Assembly (NCBI GenBank): GCA_964612085.1
Contig: CAZTCJ010000002.1
Span: 1 to 64,000, forward strand
Direction of reading: 5' to 3'
DNA length: 64,000 nt
From: CAZTCJ01 sp964612085
GTDB lineage: Bacteria > Pseudomonadota > Alphaproteobacteria > JAJFIK01
Below, piece by piece: positions 35,287-43,316 of the stretch. The notes under the pieces are model-generated. The model saw only the letters and a list, made by a program, of their open reading frames with translations. It made no database searches and was not told the DNA's origin. A program made the translations under genes and the position numbers. The first letter of the stretch is position 1; each line of letters opens with the position of its first letter.

Positions 35287-38115
35287 ATGAAAAGATCTTT
35301 CGCAGCACGTCTTCTGGCGGGCACCATTTTAAGCACATCCATGATGCTGGCTCCGGCCTGGGCGCAGGACGAGGACGATACGGAAACGGCAGGCGGCATC
35401 GACCTCATTACGGTGACGGCGCAGCGGACGGAAGAGTCCCTGCTGGACGTGCCGATCGCGGTCTCGGCCTTCGATGCCCGGGCGCTCGACGCGCGTCAGA
35501 TCGAAACCTTCTCCGACCTGCAGTTCAACACGCCCAATGTGACCTTCACCAAAGGCAACTTCACGGGCTCGAACTTCCAGATCCGGGGTATCGGCTCCAC
35601 CCTGGTGGCGGCCTCGTCCGACACGGGCGTCGGCCTTCATGTGAACGACGTTTATCTCAACAGCCCGCGCATTTTCGAGATCGAGTATTTCGATCTGGAA
35701 CGGGTCGAGGTGCTGCGCGGTCCGCAAGGCACGCTTTATGGACGGAACGCCACGGGCGGCACGATCAATGTCATTACGGCGCGTCCCCGGCTCGACGAGT
35801 TCGAGGTCAGCGTGGACGGTCAGTACGGGAATTTCGACCACAAGCGCGTCAAGGGGCATGTCAACGTGCCCATTATCGAGGATGTGCTCGGCGTGCGGAT
35901 CGCCGGGATCTTCCTGGAGCGCGACGGTTATTCGGAAAACATCTTCGATGGCGACGATATCGACGGCCGGGACCAGTGGTCGATCCGCGGCTCGATCCGC
36001 TGGCAGCCGACCGAGCGCACCACTGTTGACATCATCGGCTCCTATTTCGAGGAAAACAGCAACCGGGTGCGGTCCGCCAAGCAGCTCTGTCACCGGGATC
36101 CGACAGCCGTTTTGGGCTGTCTGCCGGACAAGCTCGCTCTTGAGGCCACGAACTTGAACTCGACGCTCGCGGGCGTGCTGACCTCAACGCAAATTCTCGG
36201 CCCCCTCGGGCTCGCCGATCTCAACGGGCCGGGCGGCAACGTGAATGCGGTCAACCCGCGCAATCTGCGCGAGGTCAATCTCGACTTCCAGCCGATCTAC
36301 GAGTCCGATGAGACCTTCGTCATGGCGCAGATCGAACACGAGATCACGGACGCCCTGACCTTGACCGTGCTCGGCGCCTATCAGGACACGCTGGTGTTCT
36401 CCGAACAGGACTACAACAGCATCTTCAGTAACGAGCCGTTCGTGGCTCCGGCGGCGCTGGCGGCTTTCCCCGCCGCGGGCGCGCTTTATGCTGACGGTCT
36501 GGCGCCGATCTCCGACATCAATGCGGGCAATTCCGGCGTGGTCGGCGGCGCCGTGCGCAGCCGGGATGCCTTCCTGGAAGGCTATGACCGCTCCTTCGCC
36601 GAGTCCCAACAATACAGCGTGGAAGTGCGGTTGGCGTCGTCCTTCGACGGGCCGCTGAACTTCCTGGTCGCCGGTTACTATCTCGATTTCGAGAACGAGA
36701 CCGACTACTACGTGGTCGCCAACGGCCTCGATTACTTCTCGGTCGTCGGCGGCGCGGCAACGGTCGCCGATGGCATCGGCCTGGTGGCGCCGTTCTTCAA
36801 TTCCGAGACGGATCTTTACACGCTGGAGAGTTATGCGGCCTTCGGTGAGGTCTATTACGATGTCACCGAGAATTTCACGCTGACGGCCGGCCTTCGCTAC
36901 ACGGTGGATGAGAAATTCGTCCGGGACCGTCAGATCCTGTTCGATACGGGCGTGCCGCTCGGCACGGTCAATGCCAATCCGGCGCTGGCGGCGGTCGATA
37001 AGGATCCGGCGACGGACGGACTGCAGGAGTTCCGGGAAGACGACGTGACCTTCCGGGAAGTGACCGGCCGCTTCGTCGCCGAATGGATGCCGCAGTTCGA
37101 CTTTACCGATGAGACGTTGATCTATTTCTCCTATGCGCGCGGTTACAAGAGCGGCGGCATCAACCCGCCGATCGATCCGGCGCTGTTCCCGAACACGCCC
37201 GCGGCGTTCGATCCGGAATTCATCAACGCCTATGAGATCGGCACCAAGAACCAGCTCTTCGAGGGCCGGCTCCAAGCCAATCTGACCGGTTTCTATTACG
37301 ATTACTCCGGGCTGCAGGTCTCGCGGATCGTCAACCGGACCTCGATCAACGAAAACATCAATGCCTCCATCTGGGGCCTTGAAGGGGAGTTCGTGGCCGC
37401 TCCCATCGAGAATCTCCTCTTTAACCTGAACGTTTCCTATCTGAACACGGAGATCGGCAATTCGACCTCCGTGGACGGACGGGATCCGACCGACGGCCGG
37501 GATGATGTGACGCTCATCAAGGACATTCAGAACGCGTCCAACTGCATTATCGAGCACAACGGGCTGCCCGATCCGGTCTCTCTCGGCCTGTTGGACACTT
37601 TCGCGGCAGCGGGTATTCCGTACCTTCCACAAGACACCCCTGGCATCGCCAGTGCTGCGGTCTCTACCTGCGAAGGCCTGCCGCTCTTCTTCGAGGCTGC
37701 GGGTTTGCCTTACACGATCACCGACGGTTCGCCGGTCGATCTGTCGGGCAACGAGTTGCAGAACTCGCCGAGTTGGACGGTGACCTTCGGCGGTCAGTAC
37801 ACCCATCCGTTCGCCGTCGAAGGCTATGAGATGCAGCTTGTCGGCCGCTTCGACTACTATATCCAGGACGACTTCTACGCCCGGATCTTCAACCGCGAAC
37901 CCATCGACCGGATCGAGGGCTGGGACCAGCTCAACCTGTCCCTCACGCTCGAAGGACCGGAGCGTCAGTGGTTCGTGCGCGGTTTCGTGCAGAATGTCTT
38001 CAACGACGACAACATCACGGGCCACTATTTCACGGACCCGTCGTCGGGCAACTTCACGAATGTCTTCGTGTTGGAGCCGCGCCTTTACGGCATCAATGTG
38101 GGCTATACGTTCTAA
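35287..38115 (+). CDS. TonB-dependent outer-membrane receptor
   Basis: A 942-residue outer-membrane importer. Signal peptide MKRSFAARLLAGTILSTSMM with cleavage after AWAQ; a plug domain from about residue 38 (ITVTAQRTEESLLDVPIAVS, NVTFTKGNFTGSNFQIRGIG); a long barrel ending in the aromatic GINVGYTF. ITVTAQR is a TonB-box-like start. Ligand is not evident; the long insertions are typical of the sphingomonad/caulobacter-type receptors for plant compounds or siderophores. The GGGGGAGGAG ribosome-binding site decides the start. It stands alone, with a terminator after it. Confidence 0.92.
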   Translation: MKRSFAARLLAGTILSTSMMLAPAWAQDEDDTETAGGIDLITVTAQRTEESLLDVPIAVSAFDARALDARQIETFSDLQFNTPNVTFTKGNFTGSNFQIRGIGSTLVAASSDTGVGLHVNDVYLNSPRIFEIEYFDLERVEVLRGPQGTLYGRNATGGTINVITARPRLDEFEVSVDGQYGNFDHKRVKGHVNVPIIEDVLGVRIAGIFLERDGYSENIFDGDDIDGRDQWSIRGSIRWQPTERTTVDIIGSYFEENSNRVRSAKQLCHRDPTAVLGCLPDKLALEATNLNSTLAGVLTSTQILGPLGLADLNGPGGNVNAVNPRNLREVNLDFQPIYESDETFVMAQIEHEITDALTLTVLGAYQDTLVFSEQDYNSIFSNEPFVAPAALAAFPAAGALYADGLAPISDINAGNSGVVGGAVRSRDAFLEGYDRSFAESQQYSVEVRLASSFDGPLNFLVAGYYLDFENETDYYVVANGLDYFSVVGGAATVADGIGLVAPFFNSETDLYTLESYAAFGEVYYDVTENFTLTAGLRYTVDEKFVRDRQILFDTGVPLGTVNANPALAAVDKDPATDGLQEFREDDVTFREVTGRFVAEWMPQFDFTDETLIYFSYARGYKSGGINPPIDPALFPNTPAAFDPEFINAYEIGTKNQLFEGRLQANLTGFYYDYSGLQVSRIVNRTSINENINASIWGLEGEFVAAPIENLLFNLNVSYLNTEIGNSTSVDGRDPTDGRDDVTLIKDIQNASNCIIEHNGLPDPVSLGLLDTFAAAGIPYLPQDTPGIASAAVSTCEGLPLFFEAAGLPYTITDGSPVDLSGNELQNSPSWTVTFGGQYTHPFAVEGYEMQLVGRFDYYIQDDFYARIFNREPIDRIEGWDQLNLSLTLEGPERQWFVRGFVQNVFNDDNITGHYFTDPSSGNFTNVFVLEPRLYGINVGYTF

Positions 38116-38143
38116 GTCAGCAGTCCGTTTACGGACGGTCCTT

Positions 38144-38174
38144 CCCCCGCGCCGGCGACGGTGCGGGGGTTTTT
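38144..38174 (+). terminator. Intrinsic terminator after TonB-dependent receptor
   Basis: CCCCCGCGCC pairs with GGTGCGGGGG (one G-U pair) across a short loop and is followed by TTTTT. It lies 29 bases after the receptor stop and just before the end of the convergent hisI. Confidence 0.85.
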
Positions 38175-38179
38175 CGTGG

Positions 38180-38563
38180 TTAACCGTCCTTGACCGGTTG
38201 GCTGAGCTCAACGATCTCCGTGTCCCGCACCGCGCGGTAGAAACAGTTGGGCCGGTTGGTATGGCAGGCCGGGCCGGTCTGTTCCACCAGAAGCAGCACC
38301 GCGTCGCCGTCGCAGTCGTAACGGAACTCGACCAGTTTTTGCGTATGGCCGGAGGTCTCGCCCTTGCGCCACAACGCCTGGCGCGACCGGGACCAGTAAC
38401 AGACCCGGCCCGTCCTGAGTGTCTCGGCGACCGCGTCCGCGTTCATCCAGGCCTGCATCAACACCTCGCCCGTGTCATGGGCCTGGGCGATGGCGGCGAC
38501 GAGCCCGGTCTCGTTGAATGCCAGATCGTTCATCACCTGATCCAAAACCGCTTGCTTAACCAT
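38180..38563 (-). CDS. hisI: Phosphoribosyl-AMP cyclohydrolase
   Basis: Third step of histidine biosynthesis, opening the adenine ring of phosphoribosyl-AMP. The 127-residue protein shows QAWMNADA, VCYWSRSRQALWRKGETSGH, the metal-binding DCDGDAV and Cys residues in GPACHTNRPNCF. Standalone length, without the hisE domain. No other his gene is close. A longer open frame continues upstream on the same strand but has no hisI similarity; ATG 38563 fits the family. Confidence 0.95.
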   Translation of the reverse strand: MVKQAVLDQVMNDLAFNETGLVAAIAQAHDTGEVLMQAWMNADAVAETLRTGRVCYWSRSRQALWRKGETSGHTQKLVEFRYDCDGDAVLLLVEQTGPACHTNRPNCFYRAVRDTEIVELSQPVKDG

Positions 38564-38722
38564 CCTGTCATCCGCTGCTGCCGTGCCGAAAGGGGACCAA
38601 CCGCTAGACCAGCCGGGCCGCTCTGACAAGAGGGGCAGGGGCAAGCGCAAAAGGGGAGGTCCGCTCGACGGCTGTCCGCGTCTCATGGTATTCAGGAAGG
38701 AGAGGCAAAAGGGGCTGAGCGC

Positions 38723-40624
38723 TTGATCATCTCGCATCGCCATAAGTTCATCTTCATCAAGACGCGCAAGACCGCCGGGACGAGCGTGGAAATCGCCCTG
38801 TCGCGCTATTGCGGGCCTCGGGATGTGCTGACCCCGACCACGCCGGAAGACGAACAGGCCCGCCGGGAGCTGGGCATTCTGCCGCGCCATTACGCCAAAT
38901 GGCCCGCCTCTTTGCTGTTCGGCGGCCTGGTCAATCTGCACCGCTTTTCCAAACAGCCCATCAAATGGGTGGGCAAGGCGGGCATGCGCCGGTTCAGCCA
39001 GCACAGCCCGGCCGACGTGATCCAGCGCCGTGTGTCCAAAGCCGTCTGGAACAGCTATTTCAAATTCACCATCGAGCGCGACCCGCTGGAGCGGATCGTC
39101 TCCCGCTATTACTGGGACAAGAGCAACGGGCGCTGTCAGTCGCTCGACGACTTCTTCTCCCGCCAATCCTTCGATTCCAATTACGACATGTATGCGGTCA
39201 ACGATCAGATCGTCGTGGACCGGATCATCCGCTACGATCGTCTGGATGAGGAGCTTCGGGAAGTGTGCGCCCATCTGGGCATCGAATTCGATGGCTGGAT
39301 GCCGCGCTCCAAGTCGGTTTATCCGGGCGAGCGCAAGGGGTGGCGGGATCTTCTCAATGCGGAGCAGATCGAACGGGTGTGCTGGGAGTTCGCCCGGGAA
39401 TACCGGGTCATGGCGAGCCTGGGCGCGCAATTGCCGCCGGAAGCGCAGGCGAGCCTTGCCCGCAGCCGTCCGAAACCGTCCGTTCCCGAGCCCAGCGCCT
39501 CGCCGCGGAAATCCTCGATCCTCGGGCTCCTGCCGTCGAAAAAGCGCCGCCGGGAAAGGGTCTGGTTCGATGTGACCGACAGCGACAACATTCCGCGTCC
39601 GGATTTCAGGGGGTTTACTCCGCGTACCCATGGCACGGTTCCGGAAGCGCCGGCCGCTGATGAGGTTTATCTCGATACGGATGGTGTGTCGGAGCGGGAT
39701 TTCGGCCAGGAGATCGACGATTTCAAACAGGCGCATGAAACCGCGCCCCCGCCGCCGCCCGATGTTTCCCATCTGGAGCCGGACGATACGGCAGGCTCTT
39801 CCTATGCCTCGTCCATGGCCGAAGCCGCCCGTTTGCATGAAAACGATGCGGATATGGAGGTCTTCGGACCGGATGACCGGGTGCCGCGCCGGGTCGATAC
39901 CATCCGCGATGTTTCCGACATGCCGGATCTGGCCGAACCGGCCCAAAGCGTGCCCGATGAGGAGATCCGGACGGAAGAGGCTGCCTCCGGCGCGCCGTCA
40001 TCTGCGGATCGTAAGAGCGATGCACCGCAGGCGGATGATGCCGCGCGCATTTTCGGGATGGATGACGATCCGGGCGCACATTCAGCGCCTGACCTCGCGC
40101 CGGTCTGGGACCCGGAGCCAGAGCCAGGCGAGGCGATCATCCTGGGTGGTCCGCCGCCTGAGCAGGCCTCGGCTGCTGTTGCGGATCAGCCGGTCGAGAC
40201 AGAACCGGAGCCAGCGCCCGCGCCGCCGCCTATGGCCGATTTGGAATCTGCTCAGCCCGAACCGGAGACGCCGCGCCGCTCGCCCGGCGACGATTTCGTG
40301 GCGAGCGATCTGATCGCGGCCATCCGGACCATCCAGGCTGCGGATGTGGCCCGGCCCCACAAGCCGGAAACGGATGATTTCCTGGAAAAGCCGCCCTATT
40401 GGAGCGCGCCGGTCAACGACGACCCGCACGCGGCGGGCGTTACCGGGACCGTGCCGGAGCCGGAAGCGCCGCCGGCGGTCTATGCCGATCCGCGCCCGCA
40501 GTCTGAGCCCTGGGCTCATCAAAATGCGGATCAAGGCGCTTCCGCGCCATCCCATGCCCGGCCCGACGTCTCCGAGCGCAAGCCGTTTGAAAGCGGCTGG
40601 CTGTTCGGCGACGGCACGCGTTAA
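38723..40624 (+). CDS. Sulfotransferase-family protein with long disordered acidic tail
   Basis: A 633-residue protein beginning with TTG. Residues 1-240 resemble the Sulfotransferase_2 family: a PAPS 5'-loop KTRKTAGTSVEIAL near residue 14 and a 3'-phosphate motif FTIERDPLERIVSRYYW. The remaining 390 residues are low-complexity, rich in Pro, Ala, Asp and Glu, with no recognised fold, and are unusual for this family. Acceptor unknown, perhaps a cell-surface polysaccharide. Stop interlocks with that of the truncated haemoglobin gene. Confidence 0.78.
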   Translation: MIISHRHKFIFIKTRKTAGTSVEIALSRYCGPRDVLTPTTPEDEQARRELGILPRHYAKWPASLLFGGLVNLHRFSKQPIKWVGKAGMRRFSQHSPADVIQRRVSKAVWNSYFKFTIERDPLERIVSRYYWDKSNGRCQSLDDFFSRQSFDSNYDMYAVNDQIVVDRIIRYDRLDEELREVCAHLGIEFDGWMPRSKSVYPGERKGWRDLLNAEQIERVCWEFAREYRVMASLGAQLPPEAQASLARSRPKPSVPEPSASPRKSSILGLLPSKKRRRERVWFDVTDSDNIPRPDFRGFTPRTHGTVPEAPAADEVYLDTDGVSERDFGQEIDDFKQAHETAPPPPPDVSHLEPDDTAGSSYASSMAEAARLHENDADMEVFGPDDRVPRRVDTIRDVSDMPDLAEPAQSVPDEEIRTEEAASGAPSSADRKSDAPQADDAARIFGMDDDPGAHSAPDLAPVWDPEPEPGEAIILGGPPPEQASAAVADQPVETEPEPAPAPPPMADLESAQPEPETPRRSPGDDFVASDLIAAIRTIQAADVARPHKPETDDFLEKPPYWSAPVNDDPHAAGVTGTVPEPEAPPAVYADPRPQSEPWAHQNADQGASAPSHARPDVSERKPFESGWLFGDGTR

Positions 40625-41013
40625 GCGGCGCCCTTGGCCGGACCGTCCCGGTCCAGAACCGCATCCCGCAGGCTTGCCACCGCCGTCATGATCTGCGCGG
40701 TTAAATCGGCGGGGACGCTCAGGTCTTCCAATGTGGCCTGGAGATCTTCCGCGACCGCATCGAAATGCCTGTCGGTCAGGCCGGCTTCCCGGACGAGATG
40801 GGCGTGGGCCTTGCGCATATGCCCGGCCGGGTCCCTGGCCTCGCCTTTCAGAAGGGACGTTAAAAAAGCCTTCTGGGCCTGGGCCTGCCGGGCCATGTCC
40901 ACCGGGACGAAGAAGGAGGCGATGCGGTCGTCCGCCAGGACCTTCTGGTAAAAACGGTCCACGGCGGCATCGACCGCGGCGGCTCCGCCGATCTGATCAT
41001 AAAGCGTGCTCAT
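40621..41013 (-). CDS. Group 1 truncated haemoglobin
   Basis: A 130-residue heme protein of the trHb (2/2 globin) family, linked to O2 or NO chemistry. Features are TLYDQIGGAAAVDAAVDRFY, FFVPVDMARQAQAQKAFL, the proximal-His helix HMRKAHAHLVREAGLTDRHF and DLQATLEDL at the end. ATG 41013 gives the usual N-terminus; ATG 41025 would add four residues. Last gene of the leftward Rieske/TPP operon, 47 bases behind the anchored Cys-motif protein, which suggests an NO- or O2-related role for that operon. Confidence 0.87.
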   Translation of the reverse strand: MSTLYDQIGGAAAVDAAVDRFYQKVLADDRIASFFVPVDMARQAQAQKAFLTSLLKGEARDPAGHMRKAHAHLVREAGLTDRHFDAVAEDLQATLEDLSVPADLTAQIMTAVASLRDAVLDRDGPAKGAA

Positions 41014-41060
41014 GGCCGTGAGCATCGGCCAAACGCTTTGAGATTGTGTAAAACACCGGC

Positions 41061-41834
41061 TTAAAGCCGTTCGATCGCGCGCGGATCGATGCGGAACCGG
41101 GTGATCGAGCCGTACCGTTCCAGACGGCCGGAGACCTGAACGGGCGTTGCGACGTTCTCCAGGATACTGTCACGGATATCCTCGCCATTGGGGCCCGTCA
41201 GCAGAAAGACCGAATTGCCGTCCGCATGGCGGACATAAAAGCCGGGCGCGATGCCACCCAGGATGCACAAGGTGGCGCAGGCCTTGTGGGCCTTGCCGCA
41301 GCCGGGTTTCATGACGCCGAGAAAGCATTTGGTGTCGATGATCTCGCCACGGAGTGTCGCTTCGCCCACGTCTTCGCCGGACGGCATGGGGATTTGGGCA
41401 TCGAGCGAACCGTCATAGGCGCGGATGGCGTCAGCCCCGTCTACCAGCTCGTACAGCAGACGGCCTTCGCGCTCCACCAGAAAGGCCTGGACCACGGCCG
41501 GTTTCCCGCGAAACGGGATGGCGCGCTCCTGGGCGCCGATCTTGCCGGTGGAGACGAGAAGCGCCGTTTCCGGAATACCGTCGCCATCGCCATCGGGCAG
41601 GTGAATGGCCGGGTAGGGGATCATGTCCACAATGCCGGTCAGCTCGACGGGCGTGTCCGCTTCCCAGCGGCCCGTGCCCGGATCGTCCTGATGGCTCGCG
41701 GTCACATAGGCGAGCCCTGCGCCCGCGCCGACCATCAGCCCGGCGATCATCACAAGCACGGCGGCGAGCGTGCCCGTCATGGGCAGATAGCCGACGTAAA
41801 AGCCGGCAGTGCTGTTGCTTTGGTTATCAGCCAT
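41061..41834 (-). CDS. Membrane-anchored Cys-motif protein of the Rieske operon
   Basis: A 257-residue protein with one N-terminal transmembrane helix (TGTLAAVLVMIAGLMVGAGAG) and a soluble, probably periplasmic, domain. It carries two similar OB-like halves and, between them, the motif TKCFLGVMKPGCGKAHKACA-x2-CI-x-GGIAPGFYV, with four closely spaced cysteines plus His that could hold a metal. I do not recognise a named family. Its start overlaps the end of the ferric-reductase/Rieske gene by 8 bases, implying coupled synthesis. Confidence 0.65.
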   Translation of the reverse strand: MADNQSNSTAGFYVGYLPMTGTLAAVLVMIAGLMVGAGAGLAYVTASHQDDPGTGRWEADTPVELTGIVDMIPYPAIHLPDGDGDGIPETALLVSTGKIGAQERAIPFRGKPAVVQAFLVEREGRLLYELVDGADAIRAYDGSLDAQIPMPSGEDVGEATLRGEIIDTKCFLGVMKPGCGKAHKACATLCILGGIAPGFYVRHADGNSVFLLTGPNGEDIRDSILENVATPVQVSGRLERYGSITRFRIDPRAIERL

Positions 41835-42888
41835 GGGCGGCCTCCCCGGAAACGATGGCCGGATCGACAGGCGTGCCCGGCGGTAGCGGGGTCGGGTCGA
41901 CATAGACCGTATCGTTCTCGACCTTCACCCGGTAGGTGTTGATTTTCTCCGTGAACGGCGGCGGCGAGCACCCGTCTTCCGGCTTGTACTGATAACCATG
42001 CCAGGGGCAGGTGATGCAGCCGTCGATCACGCGCCCTTCGCCCAAGGGACCGCCCTGGTGCTTGCAGACATTGGAGACGGCGGAGATTTTGTTCTCGTAG
42101 CGGAAGACCGCGATGCTTTCCGCGCCCGCGACCGGCACCACCTTGGCGCGGTTCAAGGCGATGTCCTGCACCTTGGCCACTTCGCGCCAGTCCGCGCCTA
42201 TTGCGATGCCGCCGCTGTCCCGGCTCATTTGGAGGACGCCGGTGACAAGATGCAATGAACCCACAAGGCCGATACTCGTACCCAAAAGGGACCAGTAAAG
42301 ACCGCTGGTCTCGTCCTGCAGAATGCCGAGCGCGATATGCATGACCACCGCGCCATAGGCCACATAGACCAGCATGTGGAGCGCCTTCCACACCCCCGCC
42401 GACAGGGTATTGAGCCAGAAGTCATGGCTGGTCGCGGCCATGATGAAGAGAATCGTGAAGGCGATGAAGCCCAGGGTCTGAAAGGGGAAGTCGCTCAGAT
42501 CCGCATACTGCGTATCATTGGCGAAGATCGACACGAAGGGATTGACCTCGCCAAAGCCGTGATACCAGCCCAGGGTCACGATGAAGTGGACCAGGGCGAC
42601 CAGAAAGGTGGCCACGCCGAAATGACGCCTGTTGTAGAGCAGCGGCAGGAACACCTTGTTGAGGCGCGCGAGCGGACCGATCATCAGGATCATGGTCAGC
42701 ATGACGAAGGCGCAGGTGCCGAACGCCCGGATCAAGAGAATGGGCGGGCTGATGTCACGGCCGGGTTCGGCGAAGGCCAGGCTGACGCCCATGAAGCAGC
42801 CGATGAACAGCACGATGCCCAGCGTGAGCCAGAGATCGTAATAGCGCTTATTGGCGTTCCAGATGACCAGTTGATAACCGACAGACAC
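41827..42888 (-). CDS. Ferric-reductase-like membrane protein fused to a Rieske domain
   Basis: A 353-residue fusion. Residues 1-235 have six hydrophobic helices resembling the ferric reductase/MsrQ-type b-heme domain, with His pairs in HFGVATFLVALVHF and HMLVYVAYGAVVMH as candidate heme ligands. Residues 245-340 are a Rieske domain with CKHQGGPLGEG and CPWHGYQY. It should pass electrons between a Rieske cluster and heme in the membrane (inference). GTG start at 42888 with strong GGGGGAGGACG upstream. Part of the leftward Rieske operon. Confidence 0.85.
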   Translation of the reverse strand: MSVGYQLVIWNANKRYYDLWLTLGIVLFIGCFMGVSLAFAEPGRDISPPILLIRAFGTCAFVMLTMILMIGPLARLNKVFLPLLYNRRHFGVATFLVALVHFIVTLGWYHGFGEVNPFVSIFANDTQYADLSDFPFQTLGFIAFTILFIMAATSHDFWLNTLSAGVWKALHMLVYVAYGAVVMHIALGILQDETSGLYWSLLGTSIGLVGSLHLVTGVLQMSRDSGGIAIGADWREVAKVQDIALNRAKVVPVAGAESIAVFRYENKISAVSNVCKHQGGPLGEGRVIDGCITCPWHGYQYKPEDGCSPPPFTEKINTYRVKVENDTVYVDPTPLPPGTPVDPAIVSGEAAHG

Positions 42889-42922
42889 GGTATCGTCCTC
42901 CCCCGTATGATCTTATGCCATC

Positions 42923-43084
42923 TCAGCCGGCCGCCGATGGACCGGTATCGGCCCGGCCCAGATCCGGCCGCGGTTCCACGGGCAATTCAGTGCGGTTCTT
43001 CAAGGCGAAATAGGCCCCGGCCACGATGGCGGGAAACAGGATGATCCAAATGATGAGATGGCTCCGGCGATGGGCGCGTTTCAT
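42923..43084 (-). CDS. Single-pass mini membrane protein
   Basis: A 53-residue protein, below usual cut-offs. It has a basic N-terminus (MKRAHRRSH), one hydrophobic helix (LIIWIILFPAIVAGAYFAL) and a polar Pro/Arg/Asp-rich tail. The ATG is 4 bases after the stop of the 75-residue gene, with GGAGG upstream. The consistent reading frame, spacing and membrane segment support a real gene, perhaps a subunit or assembly factor of the membrane Rieske protein. Confidence 0.6.
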   Translation of the reverse strand: MKRAHRRSHLIIWIILFPAIVAGAYFALKNRTELPVEPRPDLGRADTGPSAAG

Positions 43085-43088
43085 GGGG

Positions 43089-43316
43089 TCATGCCTCCTC
43101 TTCCGCGGGCGCGCCGGCGATCCATTTCATGACCATGAGCGGCCAAAGCGCCATCAAGCCCGGCAGGAACAAGAGCCGGACGGATGTCTTCACGCCTTTC
43201 GCATCGGGATTGACGCGGCCCAGACCCAGAAAGGCGATCAGCAGCCCGACGATCAGCCCGATGGCGCAATAAAGGCCCAGAATGGTGACCAGCAGTTCGG
43301 CGGTGGCGAGGGACAT
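43089..43316 (-). CDS. Two-helix small membrane protein
   Basis: A 75-residue protein with two transmembrane helices (ELLVTILGLYCAIGLIVGLL and LLFLPGLMALWPLMVMKWI) joined by a short charged loop (NPDAKGVKT). Not a recognised family. The ATG overlaps the stop of the TPP/Rieske gene by one base (TGATG). Being in an operon with a six-helix heme-like protein suggests a membrane-complex subunit. Confidence 0.7.
   Translation of the reverse strand: MSLATAELLVTILGLYCAIGLIVGLLIAFLGLGRVNPDAKGVKTSVRLLFLPGLMALWPLMVMKWIAGAPAEEEA

Noticed and set aside
36184..38211. 675-codon frame opposite the TonB-dependent receptor
   Set aside because: Receptor has signal peptide, plug and barrel end; antisense frame lacks features.
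38564..39946. Upstream continuation of the hisI open frame
   Set aside because: No similarity to HisI and it is antisense to the sulfotransferase gene; HisI begins at 38563.
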